Shown here: positions 52,358 to 64,000 of the stretch, piece after piece | Numbering within the stretch: position 1 is the first letter of the stretch | Layout: the number at the start of each line of letters is the position of its first letter | Assembly: GCF_900700375.1 (NCBI RefSeq) | Contig: NC_041726.1 | Coordinates: forward strand, 16,181,239 to 16,245,238 | Length of the DNA: 64,000 nucleotides | Reading direction: 5' to 3' | Origin: Denticeps clupeoides | Lineage: Eukaryota; Chordata; Actinopteri; Clupeiformes; Denticipitidae | The notes under the pieces: model-generated | The model's input: only the letters and a program-made list of their open reading frames with translations | Told to the model about the DNA's origin: nothing | Database searches by the model: none | Program-made: the position numbers and the translations under genes

Positions 52358-55300
52358 ATGGCTCCATTCTGGCCCACTGTTGTCATGGAGGAACCAGTCT
52401 GCCTGATTGACAGTGAGGAGGATGGCAGGCTGCAGGTCCGAGGAGAGGCGATGAACATTCTTGAGCAGATCCAGCAGCCGGTGGTGGTGGTGGCAGTTGT
52501 AGGGCTGTATCGCACTGGCAAGTCCTATCTCATGAACCGACTGGCCAGGAAAAAGACAGGTGGGGGAAACGCTTATGAGGGTTTGAGGATGGTGAGACCT
52601 TTACACATGATGTGCAACTCTTTCAGGCTTCAGTCTGGGCATGACCATCGAGTCGAAGACAAAGGGAATCTGGATGTGGTGTATTCCTCATCCTGTTAAA
52701 GCAGGACACACTCTAGTGCTGCTGGACACCGAGGGATTGGGTGATGTGAACAAGGTGAGGACAGGACAGCATGGCTCAGGCTGCTGTAAGGTTGGGTAGG
52801 GACCACCATTGAGCAGTGGAATGATGCAATACAATGCGAAGATTGATTGTCCCAAACCTATTTGGGTGACTGAATTTCATATTTGACTGTGAATTTGGAA
52901 CTAAACAGTAGCAGCATGCCTCACATGTATATTAAAAAAGACTCTCAGGAGTAAACATGGGCAGAGGTTCAGTAAACTGTTCTCATCAACTCATCATAGA
53001 CAGTAGATAATCTGATGACACTCAGGCAGGACTGTCTCTTGATCTCCATCTGCATGTGGTCTTGGTGCCATGACTCGTAATTTAATCACTACAAGCCAGT
53101 ATTAGTTAGTTTAGACCAGTGAGGGGTTGGATATAGTTGATTGGAGATATACAGATATACATAATTCTACACACAACACCCCCAATGGGGAAAAAAAGGT
53201 TTTGGCAAATTAATAAAAAAAACAAAAAACTGAAGAATCATATGTACATAAGTATTCACAGCCTTTACCACGTAGCTCAGGTCCCTCCTGTTTCCCCTGA
53301 TCATCCTTGAGATGTTTCTGCAGTTTAATTGGAGTCCAGCTGTGGAAAAAACAGTTGATTGGATGTGATTTGGAAAGGCACACACCTGTCTATATAAGGT
53401 CCCACAACGGACAGTTTGTGTCAGGGAACAAACCAAGCATGAAGTCAATTATTCGTCTGTAGACCTCCGAGACAGGATTGTCTCAAGGCACAAATATGGG
53501 GAAGGTTACAGAAAAATTTCAACACAGTTAAAGTTTCTGAAAGTGGAAGAAGCACAAAACCACCATGATACTTTTCCTTAGAGCTGGCCCGCCACCTAAA
53601 CTGAGAGATCAGGGGAGAAGTGGTGACCAAGAACCCAATGGTCACTCTATCAGAGCTCCGGACAGATCTCTGTGGAAAGAGGAGAACCTTCAAGAAGAAC
53701 AACAATCTCTGCAGCAATCCACCAATCAGGCCTGTATGGTAGAGTGGTCAAATGGCAGCCACTCCTTAGTAAAAGGCACATGACAGCCTGGAATTTGCCA
53801 AAAAACTCATGAAGGTCTCTTAGACCATGAGAAACAAAATTCTCTGGTCTGATGAGACAAAGATTGAACTCCAGGCATTGAGCAAAGGCTGTGAATGCTT
53901 AAGTACATGGGATTTCTCCCTCTTTTTTAAATTTTCAATAAATTTGCCAAAACCTCAAGTAAACATTTTTCATGTTGTCATCATGCGGTGTTGAGTGAAG
54001 AATTCAGTGGTATTCAGAAATGCCTTTCCTGGACTGAGAAGAGCTAAGTTAACACAGTCATTGGAGTGGAGTGGTGTTTTCTGGATATCTTCCCTGTTCT
54101 TTCTCTCAGGGGGATGAGAAACATGACACCTGGATCTTCTGCCTGGCAGTTCTTCTCAGCACCACCCTGGTTTACAACAGTATAGGAACCATTGACAACA
54201 ACGCCATAGAGAAACTGCAGTATCCTTCATAACACCCAGAAAGCAGAGGGGCAGGTCACATGACTTCTGGGTCCACAAATGAGGTTTTGGTAAATACATC
54301 CCTGAAAAAAATGGCACCTGAAAATAATTTTGTTGTATAAACTATATTCAACAATAATGTGCCAGCTACACGGGGAGGGTCTTGTCAGGAAGGGCATCAA
54401 GATTTGCCATGGGTGGCTGGTTCAATTGGAGGATAACACTCAGGAGTTGAAGACTGACTGGACCAAGTGTGAGCAGGGAAATATAGAACTCGGAAATGGG
54501 AGACATTGGGAAGGGACAAAAGTTTAAAATATATAATGGAAGAATGAGGCGCACCATAATAATGATGTACCAGCAGGGATGGCAATAGAAAGTATGTTAA
54601 ATTACATAATTGACTGTGTTAACCTGGACATTTTGAAGCTCTTGGTTGAAGACCTGAGAATTTTTTTTTTACCTTGTTAAGAGGGTGAAAGTCAGTGAAT
54701 GTCAGTCAGTACATTTCCTTAAACATTGCCCTCTACAGCTATGTTTCAGAACTGACAGAGCACATCAAGGTGAAATCGGGATCATCTGATACTGATGAAT
54801 CCATTGAATTTATGAAGGTCTTCCCATCTTTTGTTTGGACTGTAAGAGACTTCACCCTGGAACTGCTGCTGGATGGCAAATCCATCACAGCTGACGAGTA
54901 CCTGGAAAATGCCCTGAAGTTGAAGACAGGTAAGGAGGAGAAAGCAGGGCACTGACTAGCATCACTATGGAGACATAATGACATCTCATATATATCTCAT
55001 TCTGACAGGGACATCACCTAAGACTGATAAGTACAATATGCCCCGCCTTTGCATTCGGAACTTCTTCTCCCCACGGAAGTGCTTCACACTTGAGCGGCCA
55101 GCCAGCGTAGAGAAGATGCAGCGGATGGAGAAGCTGCAGGACGCAGACTTGGACCACATGTTTGTGAAGCAGGCAGATGAGTTCTGTGACTATATTTTTA
55201 ATAATTCTAAGCCCAAGACCATAACAGGAGGCCTGGGAGTCACTGGCAGAAGTGAGCAAAGCACCAATCTCGAATGGACCTGTTGTACATTTCAATGTGG

Positions 55301-57700
55301 CAAAAATCTCTGGTTGTCTTTCAGTGTTGGGAAGCTTGGCGGAGACATATGTTGAGGCCATCCGTACAGGACAGGTGCCCTGTCTGGACAATGCAGCAGA
55401 GTCACTGGCACAGATACAGAATAGCCGTGCAGTCAAAGAAGCCTTTGAATTTTATGAGAGAGAAATGGACCGCTGGGTCAGGCTGCCCACAGACACCCCG
55501 CAGCAGCTTTCTGACATCCATGCAGTCTCAGAGAGCCAGGCAATCAGCATCTTCCTTAATGGATCCTTTAATGACCAAGACCAGAAGCACCAGGTGGAGC
55601 TCATGGTAAGATTTTGAAGATGTGCAAATTGTAATATTGTCAGAAAGGTTATTTGAACCTATTATATACTAATTTAAATGTAGCGTGAAGTATATTTATG
55701 TTGATTTGGATAGGCTTTGGTCTTCTGGCTTGTCAGATCAAGAAGGATATGGCTTTTTGGCATCCATACCTATCCTAGCTCAGGGACTGGGCATGTACTC
55801 CACACCAATCCTGCAGGATTCCTTTGGTTAAATGATCAGAAGTTGTTTATTTCTTTCTTTTCCATAGAAGCGTCTACAGGCTCATTATGAGGAATGGCGG
55901 CAAAATAATGAAGAGGAGTCTCGTCGGGTGTGCTTGTCCATCATATCTCGTGTGTTTGCCTCAGTGGAGAAAGCAGGGCGGGAGGGGTATTACCATAGGC
56001 CTGGGGGCTACAGTGATTATTGCAAGGCCCTGGAGAAAGCAACAGAGCATTACCACACAGAGCGCCGTAAGGGACTCCTGGTAAGCGCTGAATGTTCTCA
56101 ATGACTGCTGCCATAAAAACAGTGGCTGCTGTGTGTTTGGACTACAAAAGTAGTCTCAGTGTCCTGTGTCCATTAGTGGCTCCTATTGGCCAAGGCACAG
56201 CAGGACAGGGACATAACAGACATGTTAGGCATGTTTTATAGAATAGCTGTAGGTATAATTTATTTTGATTGTGCAACGAAAATGTGCCACGTGAAATATT
56301 TACTTTATGTAGTGTTATCTTCTCTGGCTATGTAAGGGTCTTTCTCTAGTTAATCTAAATAGCAGGTAAAGAAGATCTCCAACATGTACCAGAGATCAGC
56401 TGATGGCTCTGACTGGACAGTGAACAGAACATTAGGATGAAACAGATGGAACAGCAGAAAATCACAAGTCAGTGTGTGTGTATTTCAGAGTGAGGAGGTT
56501 TTGAGAGAGTACCTTGAAATGAAGTCTGGAGAGGACATTCTGGCTGCAGACAGTTTTCTGACTGAAGCCCAGCAGAAGGCAGAAGGTAGACTTCACTTTC
56601 TGAGCTCATTTTGAATGGCCTTGAATATGACAAGTTCTAGACTGTACATCACATGCCTGCTTCTATTTAATTTCTATGCTCAGTATGAAATCTATGAAAA
56701 ATCTAACTGCATTTTTTTTATCATGAAAATAAAACAGTGCCACTGTTTTAATCTCACTCACACACTGCAGTGAGATTTCACACTGTTTTTGTATTTCACT
56801 CCAAAATCCCACAACATACATGGCATTTTTAAAAAGTAAATTTTGGGTTGTGATAATCCTTAAACTCCAGGAAGAACTAGAAAAAGGTTCCGACACAGTC
56901 AGACTTGCATAAACAAAGGGATTCGAATCCTGCCCATTTTACTTGGACCAGCGTAACATTAAAGATTTAGATTTAAATTGTCAGCCACCCTTTCATCATA
57001 TCCCCAAGTAGCTGTTCCCTGCTTGAACTGCCTAGATATTTAGACAAAGAAACAAGGTGACCTCCGTTCACATGTGACATGATTTCCCGCTTTAGCTGAA
57101 AGGCTGCATCAGGAGCTTTTGGAAAGAAATCGCAGAGCTTTGGAGGAGAAGAACCTAATCCAGGAGCAGCAGAAGCAAGACCAAGAGCAATCCTATAAAC
57201 AGAATGTGCAGCAACTGCTGCAGAAGATTGAGGAAGAGCGCAAGAGAGCTGTGGAGGAGCATGAACGAGTGCTAGACGCAAAGCTGAAGGTAGGACCTGC
57301 TTTTCTAGTCTCTTGCTTCCATTCTTCTAGTCTCTCGCTTCCAAGAGTTCATCCTGAGAACAAGCATTTGTGCCGAGTGAGTGCAACTCTATAGTGGTGG
57401 AGGTACTCAAACACCCTGCTCCTTTTATATGCACAACCAGGTATGCTATGGCAATGTGTGTAAAGTCTTTTCACACCTTTTGGGCTACTGTTTCAGGAGC
57501 AGAGAGACTTGCTGCAACAAGGCTTCAATGAAAAATCTGAGGAGGTGCGGCGAGAAATCGAGAGACTGAAGGAGGAGAGGAGGAAGGCAGAGCCCTCTTC
57601 TGCCCGTCAAGTGATGGAAAACATCGGGTCGGCTGTGTCTTACGTGCCAGTGCTCGCGCCATTCGGAGCAGTGATATCTTTGTTAGGAAGGTTATTCTAA
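52358..57700 (+). CDS. Guanylate-binding protein (GBP family GTPase), 620 aa
   Basis: Large interferon-induced GTPase of the dynamin/GBP superfamily, acting in cell-autonomous defence against intracellular microbes. Coding exons: 52,358-52,559; 52,627-52,754; 54,110-54,219; 54,739-54,929; 55,009-55,251; 55,325-55,605; 55,868-56,080; 56,489-56,585; 57,096-57,289; 57,497-57,700. Phases agree throughout. Motifs: P-loop GLYRTGKS (49-56), DTEG (101-104) and the GBP-specific TVRDF (181-185). A helical middle domain and a long charged coiled-coil region ([20 protein letters not shown]) follow. The C-terminus [12 protein letters not shown] is hydrophobic and has no CaaX box, so membrane binding would not be by prenylation. 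A noncoding exon probably ends at 51,253. A polyadenylation signal lies at 57,851-57,856. The paralogue number is not assigned. Confidence 0.93.
53162..54005. mobile_element. Tc1-like transposon relic in GBP intron 3
   Basis: The left end ATTCTACACACAACACCC and the right end GTGTTGAGTGAAGAATTC are roughly inverted. The interior shares CGTAGCTCAGGTCCCTCCTG and other blocks with 27,243-28,200. Decayed and non-coding. Confidence 0.7.
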
Positions 57701-57856
57701 AGAGCTGATGATACTTCATCATTCGTCAGTCAGAACTGAGGAAGGCTCCACGATTTTCAGGGGTCAGACATATTATAATACTACTACAAATACAAATTGC
57801 TGTAGCTGTTGGGTGAAATTGTTGAAAATGCGAAGTGCTTCTCAGTCCAAAATAAA

Positions 57857-58321
57857 CAGGTTTAAAAAAACATGGTCTTGTGATTTGTCTGATTGGTTCC
57901 ATTATGAAAGTAATCATTTTGGCATTGTGATACACAGCATAGAACAGCTCACGTTGCAGCTCTATCAGTTTGGGGTTATAAGTTGGCTCCATTACCCCCC
58001 CAGGCCACCACTGACCCACCTTCTAGTAGCTATCCGTGCAGATAACATCTGGACGGGGCTGTTGCCAACATTACTGACCGCTGAAGGGACAACAGGACAA
58101 TGCTCAAATAGCTGCAGCTGACTGAGAGTGACATTCATATTACATTTACAGCATTTGACAGACGCCCTTAACAAGCATCAGTTCTGGTCCTGAAAGAGGT
58201 AGGTCTCCAGGCACTGCTAACCCTAATCAGTCACGGTCTGTATATATAACCAATGATACATAAAGTATTTATTCATATTCAAGTTCAATGAATATGTAGA
58301 TAGATTTATAAATAAAAGCTT
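57857..58321. other. Spacer between convergent gbp and dhrs12
   Basis: It contains decayed SINE pieces at about 57,925-58,012 (type B head, reverse) and 58,143-58,175 (type A tail, reverse). No gene. Confidence 0.45.
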
Positions 58322-58387
58322 TTTATTTTTACATGAGAGGGTCAACATGAACAGGAACTGTTACAGGGACAATAATAATGGAATAGG

Positions 58388-61300
58388 TCACAGTTTGAAC
58401 TTATCAGCAAGCTCTTCCAGGGTTGACAGCAGCTTTTCTTCTTCTGCTGAAGAGTATTTGGTGGAGGCCAGGGGCAGGTGGGTGGGGACAGCTTTCCGGT
58501 CTGCGGGGATTAAAAAGCATCTCAAACCTAGCGTCCTCTCTGGCTATAAAACCACAATGAACAGTCCACAGGACACTATGGTATGGTATGGTTTTTGTTT
58601 AGCAGGTGTCATACAGGTTTGAAGTATTAGGGCATTTTTGTTACTCCAGTCTTCCAGAATTTGAGTGATGATAATTATTCTCCTTTGACAAACAGAATTG
58701 TGGAGGTCAGCCTTGCCTACCTCTTTGCCTACCAGAATTAACATGGTTAAAATGAATGTTCTCCCTTGTTTACATTATATATTTAAGTCCCTCCCTTTAG
58801 TTTTTTCTCTCTAGAAAATGTATCTTGTTATTATGGTTGACTGCAAATGCCCTTCTAATCAGTCATAATACTGGAGAAGTTTGTAGATACTCGGAGGGTG
58901 AAAGTGAAGTGATTACCATTGTAACACAACAAAATGTGTCCTCTGCATTTAACCATCACCCTTACTGAGCAGTGGGCAGCCATGACAGACGCCCGTGAAG
59001 CAGTGTGTGGGTACGATACCTCAATCAAGGGGACCTCACTGGCAGCGGTTCAGGATTTCAAGCTGCAACGAGCCCACTTCCTGACCCGCCAGGCCACCAC
59101 TGCCCCAACTCAATAAGAGTTTTTATAATGAGATTAATTGTCTTTGTTTTTTTTTCCCTCAAGACAACATCCGGGGTGGGGTCTTTTTCCTTCGGTGTGC
59201 GCATTTTGTTTTATGTGTAATATATTTCTAAAACTACAATCTAAAAAGGCAATAATAAGGTACAGTGCTCATTGTGTGATTTTGTGTGTTTGATGCAATG
59301 TGTGTGTCCAGTTTGTTGATACCTTGGAAGAAGAGGCCACTGGGCTGGTCCCGTGAGCGTGAACTGACAGAAAGCCACACAACAGTGTCCGCTCCCTGAG
59401 CCTCAGTCCGCAGACGGGTCTTCATCTTAGCGTGGAAGTCTGGCATCGAGGACTGCACCGCTACACACACAAAACACACACTTCACAATGAATCATACAA
59501 CTAGTTTAACTAGGCGGTCTTATTCCTTGTGTGACTGTCTCCCATTGTCAATACTGCAGTATTTACACCCACCTGGGGTGTCTGCCCACCCGGGGTGCAT
59601 GCAGGAGAAGTGGATCTCTTTATGTTGCTTTGCCCACTGCTCTGTGAGAACCACCTGCTGCCTCTGGGTGACCAAAAAACAGCTTTCATTTTGCACTGAT
59701 CATCTGAAAAGAACAAATCTCACCAGGGACTAGTTTCTGTGATGGGTTCTGTGTTCTGATCTGATCATGTTGCATGACAAAATATTGCATAAAACCACAA
59801 AAGTCACATACACCTGGTGTAAAGCTAGCACAGCCTTTCACTCAACTAATTCATCTGGGTGGATATAAAGAACTTTGGGTGGCCTTGACCTGATTTGAGC
59901 CCCCATTGTGAAGCTGTGGCAAGGTCTCAAGGTCCTCATCAAAATGAATTAGAGACCCATTCTACAATGCTTCCAAAAAGTTTCCTTAAATTGGAACAAA
60001 ATGGAAACTTTGATTTAAAGACTTTAAAATTACATGAGCCAATATTTTTATTCACAACAGAACACAGGTAACATAACAAATGTTCAAATTAAACATTTTA
60101 TGCATAAAAATATTCTGTTTAGAAATATTTAATGTAAAAAACTAAATCTGATGTAGACAGACAACTACCTTGTTCTGAGCATATGACATGGTCCCATCAA
60201 ATGTCCCCTTTTCAAACTGCAGGTCATCCACATTCAGCTTCTGTACCAGCATCCCTCCAGACGACACCGTAATCTACACATGTGTATATAGTAGGTAAAT
60301 ACACACGCAGACCCCAGACTCCCATAATGCTCGGGGCCACTCACCACGCGAGGGTCACTGGACTTCTTCAAGGCTGGGATCAGGGCTGCTGTCAGGATGT
60401 AAGTGCCTGGAAATAATCAGGAACAGCATTACATACTGCAGACGTGCTGCTAGTTAGAATACTAACATTAAGAGCAAACAAGAAATCAATGAATGAAATT
60501 GTAAATAATGTCTGCTATACATCACCCATAATACTGACTGTCAACAACATAAATAAATAGGAAAGTGCTGACAAACCTAAAGTGTTTGTGGCAAAGTTTT
60601 TCTCCAACCCGTCTTCTGTCAGCTGTCTCTGATTTACCATGCAGCCGGCATTATTCACCTAGAAACACAAGATGCACACTGACGTGGTGGATCTGTGTGA
60701 AAGTCTGCATCCCGGATGATGGGATGTGCATGATGTTAGGCAGGTGAGTGTGTGTGTGTGTGTGTGTGTGTCCATCTTGCATGCATCCTACCAGCACATC
60801 AACACTGTGGCTCTGACTGAATCCTCTGGCAAAGTCCCACACCTGTCTGGGACTGGACATGTCCAGTATGTGAACATGGACGTTCTGTTGACCAACACAC
60901 ACAAAAACATTTATAAGCAATATTTCCAAAGATTTAATTCAGCTGAAGGCTCCAGCAATATCTAGGTAGGATTTGTAAATTAAAACAAAAACACCCCTTT
61001 CTGGTATCAGGTCCCCATTTATCCAGGTCCACCTGATCCATCATCTGGATAAGAAGCTATCCACTGCCACACCGAGCCACTAAGACTTCCAAGACTCCTA
61101 ATGATGTTCAGGATGTTCGTCTTGTGGTTGGCTGTGTTAAATGATGCTGAAAGGTTGAGAGATGAGTCTCTGTGGAATGGGTAGTTTCGAAACCAGACTA
61201 ATTTGGGTCCTGAAGATTGATTTGTAACGTAGTGGAAAAGCTCAGTATTCCTTTCCTGCCATAGAAATATGACTCGCTGATCTGGGTCACAGTCCAGTCC

Positions 61301-61981
61301 ACTGCTACCGGAAATGTGTCCCTGGCTGGGAAGACAGTAGGAGGTGGTCCTGCTCACCTGGTTCTGGGTCTGCTGAATGATCTCAGCTCTCGCTGCTTCT
61401 GCACGTTCCGGGTTCCTGCAAACCAGGTGCACAGTTCCCCCTGGAACCCACCGGCATGGTCGTTACTGTCAGCATGTCCGTCCAAAATACCCAACACCGG
61501 ACAATTCAAAACAGGCTTACAAGAATCAGCGAAATATGATAAAGAACATCTGACTACTACAATTGCATGTAAAAAGGAGTTAAAGACAGTTTTCAAGAAG
61601 AATTATCAGACCATCTTGTTTATTTTAATTTATTTAGTTATTAATGAATTATTTACTCCTTTCTACTTCAATACATGCGGTATTATTATTTTTTTTTTTT
61701 TTAAGTACTCCGCACCTCTCCTGGCGAGCTCCAACGCCGCAGCCTTCCCGATGCCGCTGTTGGCCCCGGTGACGAGGAAGCATCGCCCGGCCACGCTCAC
61801 CTCCAGCTCCCCGGGCTGGAAGTGCTTGGCGGCGGCGTCGTAGCCGCTCCTGTCGTCGGCACGAACGTGAGAAACGGCGAAAGCCGGAATGAAAGACGCA
61901 CGAAGCACGACGGAGGCGGCCTGACCTGGTATACTCTCTCAGGCCTTTCAGCGACCACACGGCGTTCCTGTACAGCGACAT
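58388..61981 (-). CDS. dhrs12: Dehydrogenase/reductase SDR family member 12
   Basis: Short-chain NAD(P)-dependent oxidoreductase; the physiological substrate is not well established. Exons: 61,981-61,926; 61,849-61,716; 61,440-61,358; 60,884-60,792; 60,658-60,577; 60,406-60,345; 60,273-60,169; 59,663-59,573; 59,460-59,323; 58,500-58,388. The 957 bases give 318 aa (human about 317), with all phases consistent. Motifs: cofactor-binding TGANSGIG (46-53), NNAG (124-127), catalytic SSGG serines near 174, and YAQNK with Tyr201 and Lys205. The start MSLYRNAVWSLKGLREYT and the end of the C-terminal helix match DHRS12. A polyadenylation signal (reverse) at 58,322-58,327 gives a very short 3' UTR. The first exons lie in CG-rich DNA. 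Confidence 0.95.
58905..59105 (-). mobile_element. tRNA-derived SINE (type B subtype), reverse
   Basis: GTGTCCTCTGCATTTAACC and CGCCAGGCCACCACTG mark the reversed tail and head. It lies in dhrs12 intron 9. Confidence 0.75.
60746..60770. repeat. TG microsatellite in dhrs12 intron 4
   Basis: A run of about 12 GT units. Confidence 0.9.
61040..61310 (-). mobile_element. Decayed L2 LINE fragment in dhrs12 intron 3
   Basis: The reverse strand reads VWFRNYPFHRDSSLNLSASF, then NTANHKTNILNIIRSLG and SVWQWIASY, a worn form of the L2 reverse-transcriptase segment seen at 264-420. Much older than the copies in the first 26 kb. Confidence 0.7.
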
Positions 61982-62162
61982 GTTTCGTGCGGTCCTTCCG
62001 GGGAAAGTCCGACGTTCCCGCTTCCTCCTTCTTAACGTGGGCGCGTCGTTCCGACTTCCAACTCGAGCAGGAGCCACCGAGGCGCCCGGCGCATGTTCCG
62101 CCTCCGTCCCAGGCCGCCGAAGCCAGAGATATGAGCGCAGTCTGGACCTCTAGCGGCCGTGT

Positions 62163-62273
62163 GTCAGGATGGCCGAGCGGTCTAAGGCGCCAGACTCAAG
62201 GTGAAAATCCTTCCACGTCGTTGGGTGTTCTGGTCTCCATATGGAGGCGTGGGTTCGAATCCCACTTCTGACA
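62163..62273 (+). tRNA. tRNA-Leu(CAA) with 27-nt intron
   Basis: It starts GTCAGGATGGCCGAGCGG and ends in the acceptor strand TCTGAC with an A discriminator. Anticodon CAA is at 62,197-62,199. The intron is 62,201-62,227, directly after position 37, as in vertebrate tRNA-Leu(CAA). Removing it leaves the stem CCAGA/TCTGG with loop CTCAAGT. The T loop is TTCGAAT. A run of T follows within 5 bases as a Pol III terminator. Confidence 0.95.
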
Positions 62274-62658
62274 TCACTTTTTACACACCTTTAAATAAAT
62301 TACTATTACACTGAATGTCAATAAAATATCAACATAAAATAAGCAGGAGACGTACATTTATACATTTAGCAGGACACAGACAGTTTATTTGTCCTGAAAC
62401 ATAGGTATCTTCATAAAATAATGGAAAGTAAAAATTTTTTTTTTAAAAAATAAGTTGCAAAATAAAAATTTAAATCACCATAAAAAAATACAAAAGCACT
62501 ATATGTGATTGTTTAATTAATGGAGGTCGTAAATCTACATACATGCAGTCTTATTGAGATATGAAGTTCTGATGTTTCATAAATCAATGTCTAGTCTAGC
62601 AATGTCCATATGTCTGCAGCCATGTGGAGGAAGTGAACTGTGTGTGAATGTGGGCATG
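62274..62658. other. AT-rich spacer, 3' region of the next gene
   Basis: No gene. A reversed polyadenylation signal near 62,382 could serve the Rubicon-family gene. Confidence 0.4.
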
Positions 62659-62932
62659 CTACATGGAATTCATGTCCATCTGCTGGCGTGTGTAGATGCG
62701 TACACATCGTGGGCACTCCTTTCCTCTAAAACACTCACGGTGGAAACACGCCCTGCAGCCTGAACACACACAGAATTTACAGTAAGTTGCAGCGCCTGCA
62801 TATCGGCGTGTACAGACGCCACGTTTGTGAGTGAGTCTTACCTGCACACCGAGAGCAAGCATCAGAATAAAACGGGAACAGCAAGTCTGGCCCTTGACAG
62901 AACTCACACACAAAGCCCTTAGCCATGCACAG
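62659..62932 (-). CDS. Rubicon-family protein, last two exons (partial)
   Basis: Exons 62,932-62,842 and 62,759-62,659 (stop). They encode LCMAKGFVCEFCQGPDLLFP, FYSDACSRCAGC, and RACFHRECFRGKECPRCVRI, ending MDMNSM. The cysteine/histidine spacing is that of the Rubicon homology domain, which binds zinc and, in Rubicon, Pacer and PLEKHM1, contacts Rab7 on late endosomes and autophagosomes. Junction phases agree. Upstream exons were not found in the window and should lie beyond 64,000. Among family members, rubcnl (Pacer) is my preferred guess. PLEKHM-type or DEF8 remain possible. Confidence 0.75.

Positions 62933-62934
<2 letters not shown>

Positions 62935-62962
<28 letters not shown>
62935..62962. 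repeat. CA microsatellite
   Basis: About 14 CA units directly upstream of the penultimate Rubicon-family exon, within its acceptor region. Confidence 0.9.
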
Positions 62963-62964
<2 letters not shown>

Positions 62965-62967
<3 letters not shown>

Positions 62968-63689
62968 TAGATTTTACACAATAACTTTTACTTATTTAAA
63001 TCATGGGAAAATGAAAAAATACTAGATCCAGGCTGGAGACAGTGGCATTGAGGTAGATGCTGAGGTTTACGTTGGGGGTGCGGAGGTGGACGGGATTAGG
63101 ATTTGCTGTATATTGAATTCTGACATCTGTCCTGAATAAGTTTACAGAGTTGTGTCTGTCTGTGTCTGTTATTTTGTTGTTATTTTGATTTAGGGCCCTC
63201 AACCCTAAATCTTTTTTTTCTAAACCTTTTTGCCCTTTACCCTCTGACCCCCAGTAGGAGGGCGAGGTGTATGGATGTGGTGAGAGAGGACATGCATCTG
63301 GTTGGTGTGGAAGAGGAAGATGCAGAGGACATGGGGAAATGAAAACGGTTGATCCACTGTAGCAGAAAAAGATTTCAGAATACAAACATCCATTTTCAGA
63401 TGGATCCTACACAGCTGCATTAAATACAGTAAATCCCAGCTGTTGTAAAACTTAATTATGAAATGAGTCTTAAATGATCTTGAATGTTAAAATATTTAGA
63501 AGTGGTTTATAACTGTATGATATTACAGTAAAATGAGGCCTGGAGTCTGGCTTTGTAGTGCCGGTTATTAATTATCTTTATTAACTTGATCAATTATTAA
63601 AAGGAGTTTGACAGTGAATGTTTAGAATGGTAAACCATTAATAAAAGCTACCTACAACCTACCTACTGTTATGTACATATTGCATTTTT
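62965..63689. other. Probable intron of the Rubicon-family gene
   Basis: I see no exon or RNA here. The sequence is AT-rich apart from a CT-rich patch near 63,190-63,330. Confidence 0.4.
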
Positions 63690-63884
63690 ACATTTACATT
63701 TTACAGCATTTATCAGACACCCTTATCCAGAGCGACTTACAATCAGAAGTTACAGGGACAGTCTCCCTGGAGCAACTTCGGGTTAAGTGTCTTGCTCAGG
63801 GAAACAATGGTAGTAAGTGGGATTTGAACCTGGGTCTTCTAGTTCATAGGCGAGTGTGTTACCCACTAGGCTACTACCACATTG
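63690..63884 (-). mobile_element. tRNA-derived SINE (type A), reverse
   Basis: Full-length reverse copy: the tail CGCCC-type hairpin relic (ACCCTTATCCAGAGCG), the body, and a head ending TAGGCTACTACCAC. Confidence 0.85.
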
Positions 63885-64000
63885 CCAGATTATAAAAAAA
63901 TGGTTAACAGTTAAGAATATTTATTCACAATTTCCATAAGTAGTAAAAAAAATCTAATGCAATTAGTTACTTTTACTTTTTTTACAGTAATTACACTAGT

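Overview
The window is nuclear DNA of a teleost fish, species not determined. The evidence is spliced vertebrate genes with GT-AG introns (eif3e, a guanylate-binding protein, dhrs12), fish-type L2 LINEs and tRNA-derived SINEs, and Tc1, hAT and piggyBac relics. All exon models were built by eye from reading frame, splice sites and remembered family sequences. No alignment or search was run.

Positions 1 to about 40,000 are a repeat-rich accessory region built around three reverse-strand copies of a small HIPK-type protein kinase gene (5,324-7,466; 19,503-21,646; 37,480-39,421). Copies 1 and 2 lie in two long direct repeats offset by about 14.2 kb in the kinase part. Their predicted 497-residue proteins differ at only two residues. 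Copy 3 is older and altered. Each repeat starts in an L2-type LINE, then carries a Tc1-like element, the kinase with a CCAAT-rich upstream region, several SINEs, a transposase helix-turn-helix fragment and a promoter-like block without a recognised gene. Pieces of a MAP4K-like STE20 kinase lie in opposite orientations at 14,858-15,107 (reverse) and 35,191-35,875 (forward). Many insertions are present in only one repeat, so the other preserves the empty site. These include two LTR-like solo elements, several hAT elements and a piece of LINE sequence replacing the middle of a SINE.

Positions 40,000 to 44,700 hold repeats, a possible small intronless membrane-protein gene with promoter motifs (41,261-41,521, reverse), and a THAP-domain first-exon relic (43,759-43,823).

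From 44,700 onward the DNA is ordinary gene territory. eif3e (forward, 13 exons, 446 aa) is complete and has a TOP-like start. It is followed by a 0.6-kb minisatellite, an interferon-response element and a complete interferon-type GTPase gene of the GBP family (forward, 620 aa). dhrs12 (reverse, 10 exons, 318 aa) converges on the GBP gene. Head to head with dhrs12 is an intron-containing tRNA-Leu(CAA) gene. The last two exons of a Rubicon-family gene (reverse) follow, and the rest of that gene lies beyond the right edge.
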